DNA of 64,000 nt, taken from contig OX442431.1 in NCBI GenBank assembly GCA_949361645.1, positions 5,894,473 to 5,958,472 of the forward strand, in the 5' to 3' direction. The notes beneath the pieces were generated by a model. That model was not told the origin of the DNA and made no database searches. It saw only the letters and a list, made by a program, of their open reading frames with translations. The DNA comes from Spongilla lacustris (taxonomy: Eukaryota; Porifera; Demospongiae; Spongillida; Spongillidae). Below, piece after piece: positions 55,304 to 63,268 of this stretch. Both the position numbers and the translations under genes were made by a program. The first letter of the stretch is position 1, and each line of letters opens with the position of its first letter.

Positions 55304-55540
55304 TATATCACCAGCTAATGCTATAACTCCTAATGGATCTAGTTCTTCTCTACCTACACTTAACACAGTTATTCCATCCAGTTTCAGGCCTGCAGTTGAC
55401 TTTGTATTTCCAATAACTGTATCTTCATTTTCATATGGGTTTGAAATAGTAGCTTCGACAGGAACCATATTCATTCAAACTAGTATGTTTAACCAAGCAT
55501 GTGCTGTGCTTGTAAATTTTAGCTACTCTGCTATTTAATT
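55304..55540 (+). pseudogene. Fibre-like gene, C-terminal remainder after the LTR insertion
   Basis: After the BEL/Pao element a plus-strand frame with the same composition resumes (PANAITPNGSSSSLPTLNTV, then FEIVASTGTIFIQTSMF) and ends at TAA at about 55538-55540. It follows directly on the frame interrupted at 49236, allowing for the 5-bp duplication. This makes it the end of the fibre C-terminal domain. Confidence 0.6.
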
Positions 55541-55686
55541 TAAGGAATGCTACGTCACTATGTATTAATCGCTCATTCATTCTCCTATAGGAGTAGAGCT
55601 TCGCAGGTGCTTTGCAAAAGGAGCACTTCAGTATATGGCAGAAGTACCAACACCGGCACCTACACGCGAAAGTAGTAGCAGGATGA
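55541..55686. promoter_or_regulatory. Short intergenic stretch before the next viral ORF
   Basis: Contains an alternative ATG frame at 55635 (MAEVPTPAPTRESSSRMNG) that overlaps, in another frame, the start of the ORF at 55687. Either one frame is the true N-terminus and a frameshift has occurred, or they are independent. No clear promoter motif is seen. Confidence 0.3.
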
Positions 55687-56160
55687 ATGGTAAAGGCCGA
55701 TCCGGGCAACATCGACAAGGGATATTCCCATGGTTTAGTTAGCCCGATAGAGGAGCTAGCTATTGCTCCTAAGGGTCCAACCGATTCCTACGAACAGGAG
55801 TACTGGGACGCTAACGGAAACGTAGTTAAAATCGCTGGAGCATTCGTGAATTTGTACATTACTCCTGAGGCATTGGCTGTCGAATTTCGAAAGTACATCC
55901 AGGCCAAGCCCGCTTTGCAAGCTGACTTCTTGATCCGCGGAGGCAGTATTACCGACGATGACATGATCAAGTCACTTGGAGCTACAAAGGATGGCAGAAC
56001 CATTCTCGCCAAATACGCTACTCCTTCAGACATCTTCGTGAAGAGCAAGTCACTCAAGACATATTCCGTGAAAGATTACTACGTCATACCTGAGGACATT
56101 ATCAAGACCAAATCTGGACTTACCGATACTTTGCAGAGTTCTGAACTGTTCAAGGACAAG
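55687..56160 (+). CDS. Virus-derived protein of unknown function, interrupted by a DNA transposon
   Basis: The frame opens at ATG 55687 and runs 158 codons to the transposon insertion. The transposon supplies a chance stop at 56211. The true frame resumes after the element at 58459 and reaches TAA at 58498-58500, so the native protein was about 171 residues. The sequence is soluble-looking (YEQEYWDANGNVVKIAGAFV, ITPEALAVEFRKYIQAKPAL, GGSITDDDMIKSLGATKDGR), with alternating helix and strand character and no Cys pairs or membrane segment. I do not recognise the family. It lies between the fibre gene and the capsid genes, so a virion or morphogenesis role is possible. Confidence 0.6.
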
Positions 56161-58455
56161 CACAGGGAAATTTCGCGTCAAATCTTGTTACGATTTTTCA
56201 CACAATTTTAGCTTTTGAAATCGTCTGTGAAATCAGAATATGATCTTTCAGAGAAAAATCAACTGTGAAATCATTATAAAATCATTCCCAAATAACTCAG
56301 AGATTTTAGTAGTGATTATATACAGAAATGTACTGTAGAATCATTTCAAAATCACAAAAAATCGTTCAATGATTATCTTGATGATTTTTAAACGAAATCA
56401 TATACCAAATCACACAGAAATAAATATTTGTAAGCATGAATGCATTTCTTTTAGAAATGAAAAGAGTACAGTTCAGTTCAGTTCAGTCTACATCTAATCC
56501 TGAAGTGAGATCATCTTCACTGCCAGCAGATGCACTTTCTTGTACTTGGGATTGAGGGGGATACTGATCTCTGCTTGCAGTACTACATGTTTCTTCAACA
56601 TCCTGATCAGTTGCATCTGAGTTGCGTGTGCACACATTATGTTTTTCCATCTTGCCTCTCGAGCCTTAGAAATACTCTCAAGTCGTCGCACCTTGCTGGC
56701 ACCATCTTCATGATCAGCAACCTCTATTGGTAGATTTTCCAGTGGTATTGGGTTAACAGAGTCTCGTATTTTTGTTATGCTCTCCATATCTCCAGATTGT
56801 ACTGTTCCTTTGGAAATGGCTTCCTTTACAGTTTGTCTCGAGCCACCTAAATTAAATAATTTTATCAACCTTCACATTTTTCTATGCATATAGGTTATAA
56901 TTTCTATTTCAATTAACTTACATAAGTAAGTCTACTCCTCTTCATGCACAGTTTCTGCTCATGTAGCTTAACAGGATCAGCTTTTGCCAGTTCAAACGTT
57001 CGACGCATAGCATAGTAGGCCTTTCGATCAGTGAATCCAGTTACGAAATATAGCTAGCATATACGTATCTTAATCCGTTGCAGGATACGCTTGTTTGTAG
57101 GAATCTTGCACTTATTGTACCTCAGCGCAGCTTCCACAGATGTAGCAAGCTGTTCTTTTGATTGAGAGCCAAGCTTACTCCATGGAGTCGTTGTCATCAG
57201 TTCTTTCAAACGTGGTTGCTGCGAAAATGAGTCTTGTAAATCATCTACCAATGAGATAACGAAACAGATAGACCAGTGTGAACGTGCATGAATATAGGCC
57301 TACATGTATACACGCACCAGTGGCACGACGTCCTTAGCGCCCTCAACCGGCCTTCCTGTAGCGCTTTAGGATGGTTCAAGGTTAGGATCCAGTACGGCGA
57401 GCTCTAAAATGCGTGTGTTAAGGATTTAAGCGCACAACACAGTGCAACAAATGATCGATGATTTCAAGAATCATACACTCTATTTTCTCTTCCAATTCAC
57501 CAATCTTGTCCAGGATTGTTTCAAGATGTACAATCCTTTCTTTCAACAGTCTTAATTCTTCACGGAAACATGCAGGTGCATCGGTGATACTATTCTTTGG
57601 AGTACTAGTTTTACGTCCTTCGTGTCTTGGCGCCATTTTTCTCATTAGAATGGACATGTGATTTTTACGCATGCGTGCAGATGTTTATCTGAGATGTCGA
57701 CGTCAAAGAAAAGTTTGCAGTGTCTGTGTGACTGTTCACAGTGGCAAAATAAGCATTACTGTTCCTATCACACACGCCAAAGACATCATGCCATATATGG
57801 CCTATTAGCGTTGTCTTCCTCAGCAACATGTACAAGTGCACGTGCGCAACAGATGCACATGACGTTGACGTCTACTACTGCTCATCCATCCTGCGATGCT
57901 GGTTGTACAACCGAGCCTTTGGTCACAGTCACTGGTATGGTAATTATCGTTATAGTTGCATATATATATGAATTTTATACTAACAAGTGGTGGATGAATG
58001 TGATTAGGCGACAACCATATGCAGTACGGCTTTGATGAATACAGAGAATGATGAAAATGGTACTGTTGATTATACACATGCTTCCGTTTCAAGCCTTTCG
58101 TCTGATGGATATATATTTTTAAGTTTTCATTAATGTCATGGATGTGTATCAAAGGCTTTTGATTTCAAAAATCACCCTTAGAATGGATGCATGGAAACGT
58201 GTATACTGCATGAACATGAATAAAAAAAATTACACAAGTGGATTCAAAATCATATTCAAATCGCATGAATCATATGACAAATCATTTAAAAATCACAACG
58301 TTATTTCTGGGCGTAAAATAAAGTAGTGATTTTGCACATGATTTTAAGAATCAACGCTTGATTTTAGTGGATTCGGAATCATACTCAAATAATATGAATC
58401 ATCTGACAAATCATTTGTAAAATCATAAAAGGATTTGACGCATACTTTCCCTGTG
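56161..58455 (-). mobile_element. CACTA-like DNA transposon, 2.3 kb, inserted in a viral ORF
   Basis: Terminal inverted repeats start CACAGGGAAA and continue with GCGTCAAATC about five bases further in; the right end is the complement (GATTTGACGC ... TTTCCCTGTG). The 3-bp target duplication AAG is at 56158-56160 and 58456-58458. Both ends carry about 200 bp of AATCAT/ATGATT subterminal repeats. Terminal CAC, subterminal repeats and a 3-bp duplication fit the CACTA/EnSpm group. It contains a minus-strand split gene (57672 to 56494) but no transposase core that I can see, so it is likely non-autonomous or carries only an accessory gene. Confidence 0.88.
56494..57672 (-). CDS. Split gene inside the CACTA-like transposon, unknown function
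   Basis: Exon-like blocks on the minus strand. From 57672 (or MAPRHEGRKTS at 57636) to about 57418, a basic start is followed by a leucine-rich coiled coil (LKERIVHLETILDKIGELEE). Then 57251-57054 has RLKELMTTTPWSKLGSQSKE and ALRYNKCKIPTNKRILQR. A block at about 57030-56923 reads KAYYAMRRTFELAKADPVKL, ending at a GTAAGT donor. The last block, 56868-56494, starts after TTTTAG, and is charged and ends at a TAG. It resembles the accessory DNA-binding (TnpA-like) products of such elements only in position and basic character. Exact exon borders are uncertain. Confidence 0.4.
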
Positions 58456-58458
58456 AAG

Positions 58459-58500
58459 TCTGGATTCGGTATTTTCGCTGCTCTCGCTAACAAACTTTAA
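58459..58500 (+). pseudogene. 3' end of the viral ORF interrupted by the CACTA-like element
   Basis: Fourteen codons including the stop, directly following the second AAG duplication and in the frame of the ORF 55687-56160. They end in a hydrophobic Ala/Leu tail and TAA. Confidence 0.7.
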
Positions 58501-58561
58501 AAGCATGCTTTAATTTTAAAAAAAGCCACATCAGTGTATTAAACCGTCCTGCTTCGCAGAA

Positions 58562-58669
58562 ATGATGAGCTTTGCCCATCGCGAAACTGTCACTGACAGT
58601 GAAGGTGAAAACAGAGTGTACCATGGTATTATGGTGCCACTGTATATGGACTTACCGACTTCGCCTTAA
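58562..58669 (+). CDS. Small virus-region ORF, 35 codons
   Basis: ATGATG start, product MMSFAHRETVTDSEGENR followed by 17 more residues, TAA at 58667-58669. A second frame opens at about 58610 and runs without a stop through 58783 to 59100, so this ORF may be the N-terminus of that longer gene separated by a one-base slip. No family is recognised. Confidence 0.35.
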   Translation: MMSFAHRETVTDSEGENRVYHGIMVPLYMDLPTSP

Positions 58670-59100
58670 ACTTAATTTTTAAGCAAGTTTTTTTAGAAAG
58701 AAAACCACTGATAATCGATTTTCAAGCCATCCGAGCTACGCTCGGGAGCACCTCCGAGCAAAGCTCGGGAGCAAAGCAAGATTTGACTAGAGAGAAAAAG
58801 CTTAAGTTCATAGCAAGTACTGAAAAAGGCCATTATCTTCTAAGTCAATATGCAAGAAAGGATACAGGCATTTACCAGGCTAGTCGAGGACTTAAAACCT
58901 ACGTCCCAGATTGGTACATTAGCAAGGACGGTCCCATATCGAGCGAACAATATATTTATAGCAGCTACCTGCACACGCCTTTGTCCAGAGATGAGTTCAT
59001 ACATCGATTTTCTGAAGGCGCCTACAAACCGACACCATTGGTAAATCGTGTATTTGCTAGTGTTACTTTCTTGAGGTTAGCTGGACTACGTAGAGAGTGA
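58610..59100 (+). pseudogene. Virus-derived protein of unknown function, 5' end uncertain
   Basis: The frame is open from about 58610 to TGA at 59098-59100 without an ATG near its start; 58783 begins at TTG. The middle passes through two CCGAGC-NNN-GCTCGG hairpins at about 58727-58772. The C-terminal part (KKLKFIASTEKGHYLLSQYA, KTYVPDWYISKDGPISSEQY) looks like ordinary protein with many aromatic residues. No family is recognised. It precedes the coiled-coil ORF at 59385 in the same direction. Confidence 0.4.
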
Positions 59101-59159
59101 TCACGGGCCTCTAGTGGAAAGAGGTGAAATCTTTAAATTAAAGCATGATTAAAATCTTG

Positions 59160-59807
59160 ACTCTGCTGTAAAAACACAAGAAAGGAAGAGTGCAAAGGTT
59201 CTATCAGAAAAACAGTTAGCATCGATAGAAGAAAGTAAACAAACAAATAAGGCTAAAGCAAAGTACCGTATAGAGCAGAGTAAAGAGACTAGAGAGGATT
59301 CCGAAGCAAGGAGACAACAAAGAGAGCAGCAAAATAGCTTAGCATGCAGCTGAGGATAAACAAAGTGCTGAACTCGATGCTGAAATGAAAGAAGCAGAAG
59401 AAGAGGCAGATAGTAAGTTTGCTGAAGCCCTCAGCAAAGATGATGAGGAGAAACGGAAAGCAGAGCGCACTGCTGCGCAGCAGGAAGAAGAAGAGAAACA
59501 ACAAGAAAGACTTGAACAAGAGGCAGAAGGAGAGGAACTTGAAGAATCTCCGGAAGGTGAATCAACGGCAGAAGTTCCTAAATCCTATGAAGAATTCAGG
59601 GAACATATACATGACATTTCGAACATGTTAGGACCTGCATTGAAGGCTGAGGCTAAAAAATTAGGTGTCAAGATAAAACGTGGAGATAAACTGAGAGACG
59701 TGTATGATTCCGTGCAATACAAGTACATTCAAATTTCCAGGGAGCATTTAGTGTCTCAACAATCACTTGTAAACATAGCTGCAGAATTTCCATATAAGGA
59801 TAAATGA
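59160..59807 (+). pseudogene. Virus-derived Glu/Lys-rich coiled-coil protein with SAP-like end
   Basis: An open stretch from about 59160 (KTQERKSAKVLSEKQLASIE) ends at TGA about 59352. The frame from ATG 59385 then continues to 59807 with the same composition, so a lesion near 59340 probably splits one gene. The 140-residue 3' ORF starts with a long charged helix (KEAEEEADSKFAEALSKDDE, QQEEEEKQQERLEQEAEG) and ends with a compact domain (LGPALKAEAKKLGVKIKRGD) like SAP/Rho-N-type helix-turn-helix pairs that bind nucleic acid. A loopless palindrome CTGCTGCGCAGCAG lies in the coding sequence at about 59470. Confidence 0.5.
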
Positions 59808-59981
59808 GGTAGAAAGCCTAAACCTACCTCGTCCTAAAAAAAAAAATTAACCTTAACGTACTAATTTATATAATCATTTTTTATTTTCCTAAGTTTTCAT
59901 GCCTCCTGTGCAGAGCATGGTGCTCCTCTGCTCTTCTGTGTGTAACACAGGTGGAGAGAGCAGCTAGAGTACGAGAATGGC
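59808..59981. terminator. Convergent intergenic region with hairpins
   Basis: Between convergent genes. It contains GAGCATGGTGCTC within GCAGAGCATGGTGCTCCTCT at about 59912, and a GTGTAACAC repeat. Such GC-rich hairpins mark transcript 3' ends in some large DNA viruses; here that role is inferred only from position. Confidence 0.35.
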
Positions 59982-61436
59982 CTAACGAAGTTCTCCGTCT
60001 TTGATGGTAGATGCATCAACTGCGTAGGAGACCGTAACAGGGCTGCCTTCAGTTGCAGTTGGTGTTAGTTTGTAGCAGCTAAACTTGGAAAACAGGATAA
60101 ACGACTGGTAAGTATCAGGTGCAACTCCTACCTGAACGGAACCTCCTACGTCTGCCATCGTTTGGACAACGGCAGCTGATGCACCGTGCAGTGTGCTTGT
60201 CATAATGGACCATCTAGCACCTTGTACGGCAGTATCGAAATCGCTGAGATTCGTCATGGTAATAACATTGGTAGAACCAGCGGTAAGTGTAACTCCACCG
60301 TAGATCACCATGTTATCGAGAGCGGTTTGAACGGCTGCTCGTGAATCGTTGTAATTGATGGTAGCAGAGGTAAACGCAAAGCCATATCCATCACAGTACG
60401 ACACCTGAAAAGATCCACCAGTTGCAGCCGCTGCCGTGCCTGTTCCGTCCACTGTTGTAAATGTCACAACTCGAGGTACTTCAGCCACGTATTGAGTATT
60501 GAAATTGATCTGAATGTAATCGTTGATTTCCGCCTTTCTCCAGCCTGCACTGATAATCCCGTTCATGGATGCGATCCTGTCTTTGGAAAAATCGAGGAAG
60601 TAGATGTTGGACCAGTCTCCGTTCAAGACCTGACCGTAAGAGCTCTCTGACTGAATGAGCTGCTGGAGATATGTATCAATGGCCTGGTTAAGTATGGATT
60701 TTCCAGCTGCGTTGAACAAGTTCACAGAGCACGATCCAAGCTTATTTCCAAACGAAACGAACCTCTTGCATGCTCCCTGAACAGGTGATGTAGAGGCCCT
60801 CATGCCGTAAATCAAAAATGGGATAACTCCAGAAAGATTGTCCATCTTGATCTGGACAGGACCACCGCCGTTTGTGATGGTGATGGTCTGATTGTTGTAC
60901 ACTTGCCAATCGAGGAAAAACCGCTTAAACGGATACTTGTATGACTGCTCGATAATCGAGGCTTTGGCTGCTGGAACGTCAGTTTCCTCTAGGATAAAGT
61001 TAGAGCTTAGAAGCGTTACGTTAAGTGGATTACCTTGTTCCACACAGCCACCTTGAGGTGACACGATTTGCATGTTCATATTTGCCGGGTAGTACTTCAG
61101 GTGAGCATCAGTAAATAGACAAGAATCGTACAATGGAACGTACATGTTGTAGGTGCCAATAGGCAAAAAGGAGGTCGTCCAGGCATCATCGGGATCACAC
61201 AGCATGGCTTGGGCAATAGGTGCAAACTGGGCTGGAGTAAGGTTGCTCATGGCTAAAAGAATGGCAAACCAGTTAGAGTCCATGCCCTTGGTGTTTGTAG
61301 AATCTTTGAAGCTGTTTAGCTGATCGATCCACATGAATGCTGGCAAGAGCTTAACAGGAGCGTTTGAGATCTGTACCTGGAACTGCAGCCAAACCTTAGT
61401 AATTTGGCCCAATCGACCAGTGACGGTGTATTTCAT
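59982..61436 (-). CDS. Candidate double-jelly-roll major capsid protein of a Polinton-like virus
   Basis: 484 codons from ATG 61436. The same frame continues upstream to an ATG at 61628, with a single in-frame TGA at 61587-61589 (codon 14). The native protein was thus probably about 548 residues, and this copy has a premature stop. The sequence is strand-rich and low in charge, with long beta-type stretches (KYTVTGRLGQITKVWLQFQV, NPLNVTLLSSNFILEETDVP, FLIYGMRAST, GGSFQVSYCDGYGFAFTSAT). Its size fits a double-jelly-roll capsid protein, and it sits next to a minor-capsid-like gene on the opposite strand. I rest the call on size, composition, position and partial resemblance to Polinton-like capsid proteins. 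A structure prediction would be decisive. Downstream (59808-59981) is convergent with the coiled-coil gene. Confidence 0.55.
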   Translation of the reverse strand: MKYTVTGRLGQITKVWLQFQVQISNAPVKLLPAFMWIDQLNSFKDSTNTKGMDSNWFAILLAMSNLTPAQFAPIAQAMLCDPDDAWTTSFLPIGTYNMYVPLYDSCLFTDAHLKYYPANMNMQIVSPQGGCVEQGNPLNVTLLSSNFILEETDVPAAKASIIEQSYKYPFKRFFLDWQVYNNQTITITNGGGPVQIKMDNLSGVIPFLIYGMRASTSPVQGACKRFVSFGNKLGSCSVNLFNAAGKSILNQAIDTYLQQLIQSESSYGQVLNGDWSNIYFLDFSKDRIASMNGIISAGWRKAEINDYIQINFNTQYVAEVPRVVTFTTVDGTGTAAAATGGSFQVSYCDGYGFAFTSATINYNDSRAAVQTALDNMVIYGGVTLTAGSTNVITMTNLSDFDTAVQGARWSIMTSTLHGASAAVVQTMADVGGSVQVGVAPDTYQSFILFSKFSCYKLTPTATEGSPVTVSYAVDASTIKDGELR

Positions 61437-61628
61437 AATCTGGTTAGAGGACTGGAGATATCCGGCGTTGAACGAGCTAGCAGGATAAGTTGAGTATTTC
61501 TTCTTGGTTCTGGACAGTTCTTTACCTCGTATCTGTTCGACAAGGACGGATTCACGCTGTCCGTTGGCTGGATTAGTTACAAGAGTTCAACCATACTGGT
61601 CAACACGGTAAATCAGGTTCATAGCCAT
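61437..61628 (-). pseudogene. N-terminal extension of the candidate capsid gene, with stop
   Basis: Minus-strand in-frame sequence from ATG 61628: 13 codons, TGA at 61587-61589, then open sequence (NPANGQRESVLVEQIRGKEL, KKYSTYPASSFNAGYLQSSN) continuing directly into the ORF at 61436. The continuous frame and matching composition suggest the longer start is the original one. Confidence 0.6.
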
Positions 61629-61771
61629 CTTACTTTGCAAAAGGTGTACTGACTCCATATACAATGTAGGAGTCTAGTAGTAGAATACATAAACTAAATT
61701 TAAACTTTAAATTAAGTATAGTTATTAGCCTCAGCGGAGCTGAACTTTATTCAACTGATCTCCTACGGAAT
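61629..61771. promoter_or_regulatory. Divergent intergenic region between capsid genes
   Basis: 143 AT-rich bases between the divergent capsid and penton-like genes. It should contain both promoters. It has a TCAGC-GGA-GCTGA hairpin at about 61729-61742 and runs of TTAAATTTAAACTTTAAATTAAG. No specific viral promoter motif can be named. Confidence 0.35.
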
Positions 61772-62713
61772 ATGACCTCAAACGCAGATAAAGCAGTTTT
61801 CGTACTCGATTCTTCAGGTAGAAACTCAGGTACTGCCGACAATGGGTCTATCCTAGTACAGTTCAATAATTTAACTCCTAACCAATCTTTCTACCTTAGG
61901 CTTACAAGCTTCAACACTATTTTTACAGCTCCTGATGTATCTTATACAAAAGGCAATAGCATACAGATGGATGACGGCACAGTGATAGTTACAGTCAATT
62001 TTCCAACGGGATACTATCGTATAATTGGAAGCAATGACATAGGCAATGGCTGCAGCGTTAACTCTTGCAGACGCCTCTTATGCTGGAATCACCATCACCT
62101 CCAGCTACAGCAATACTACAAATTTGTATACGTTTACGGGCTCCAAGCCGTTCAGACTGATATTCCAGAGTAACAGCATAGCTACTCAACTCGGATTCAA
62201 GTTTGGAAATAACCAATCACTGCAGTTGACTCAAACTGGTAGCACTCAGCCTGCGTTGTACGAAAATTACTTCATCATCCAAATCACGCGAGTAACAATG
62301 CAGTTACACAGCTGGTCAACATTCCAAGAGGAACTGGAGGATCAGTCTCTTGCAGCTTCATTATCCCTAAAACGGTAGATTACAGACAGCAGTTGTACCT
62401 TGTAGAAAGTGCAATCGTGCCACAGAGAATAAACTTTACAAGATGTCCTTCACAGATAAATTGGGCATTTCTACGGCCTAACGGTATGCCTCTAGAACAA
62501 GGAGCTGATTGGACGGCAGTATTTGCAATCGAAATTGACAATGTTCCAGTTCAGGACGGTCAAATAAACACTTCATCAGAGCTAAGCTCGGGTGGTGTAC
62601 AAGCAGATGGCCCTGGTCGTTTAACCACTGGGTCTTACCTTCCGAGCAGTGCTCGGGTAGGTTTAATTCGACAGCCTGGATTTTATACTGGCAACTTGTG
62701 CAAATCCGGTTAA
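61772..62713 (+). pseudogene. Candidate penton/minor capsid protein, broken by two frameshifts
   Basis: The ATG at 61772 opens the first block (KAVFVLDSSGRNSGTADNGS, NQSFYLRLTSFNTIFTAPDV, then NFPTGYYRIIGSND). At about 62035 the coding sense moves to another frame (ALTLADASYAGITITSSYSN, PFRLIFQSNSIATQLGFKFG). At about 62285 it returns to the first frame (VNIPRGTGGSVSCSFIIPK, WAFLRPNGMPLEQGADWTAV) and ends at TAA 62711-62713. The N-terminal layout (a beta-strand start, L-[TS]-[SN]-[FY]-N-[ST] and a P-x-G-x-Y-x-I block) resembles the minor capsid/penton proteins of Polintons and Polinton-like viruses, about 300 residues with a jelly roll. It is divergent from the capsid gene, the usual pairing of these genes. 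Its last 51 bases overlap the convergent ORF at 62663. Confidence 0.5.
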
Positions 62714-63217
62714 GTCATATCCAAGTTTCGTTCCATAAGTCTCAATCATTGGATTTACCGTGCCTAGTATGTACTGTGTCTGAGTTGGCGGTGAATCGAA
62801 TTCGCCTCCTACACATGACTTAAGAAGAAGGTGAACAACTCGTAATTTCTCTACGTCTTCACACTCTAAGGCCTTTATGACTTTGTCCTTGAGTTTTTCA
62901 GGTATGGGTTTACCTAGCATTTCTAGCATGTCGTAGGATTCCTGATAGCGTTGTAACTTAACGATAATTTTTTTAATCTCCTCTGAATCGTCCTTTTCAA
63001 TGTACACGGTACGCCTTTTTTTTTCGACGATTCTTTCAGGCTCTTCTCGGAATGTACTCGAGTGCTGTTCATCATTTTTGCTCTGCAGAGCGGCAGCTTC
63101 AGCATCTGCTTCTTCCTGTTTAGCGATACGGTCCTTTTCTATGTAGTTTTCTAACCATTCTTCATTACATCCATCGACGTCGTTTGGAACGATTTTGCTA
63201 AGGTCTTTGTACGACAT
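62663..63217 (-). CDS. Virus-derived charged coiled-coil protein, unknown function
   Basis: 184 residues from ATG 63217 (MSYKDLSKIVPNDVDGCNEE). The frame is open a little further, but only from TTG. The N-terminal half is helical and acidic/basic (WLENYIEKDRIAKQEEADAE, then RIVEKKRRTVYIEKDDSEE), and the C-terminal half is a compact helical segment (MLGKPIPEKLKDKVIKALEC, KLRVVHLLLKSCVGGEFDSP). It has no membrane segment and no motif I recognise. It lies tail to tail with the penton-like gene, overlapping by 51 bases. The open frame is undamaged. Confidence 0.55.
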   Translation of the reverse strand: MSYKDLSKIVPNDVDGCNEEWLENYIEKDRIAKQEEADAEAAALQSKNDEQHSSTFREEPERIVEKKRRTVYIEKDDSEEIKKIIVKLQRYQESYDMLEMLGKPIPEKLKDKVIKALECEDVEKLRVVHLLLKSCVGGEFDSPPTQTQYILGTVNPMIETYGTKLGYDLTGFAQVASIKSRLSN

Positions 63218-63268
63218 TATCAATTAAAAAATTGATCTTGGTTATTGTATTACTTTCCATATATTAAA
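63218..63268. promoter_or_regulatory. Divergent promoter region of the 62663 and 63269 genes
   Basis: 51 AT-rich bases between two diverging genes, with TATATTAAAATG immediately before the plus-strand start. Late or early promoter motifs cannot be assigned from one case. Confidence 0.3.

Noticed and set aside
56211..56211. Natural stop of the viral ORF 55687
   Set aside because: The stop lies inside the CACTA-like element, and the frame continues after the element at 58459.
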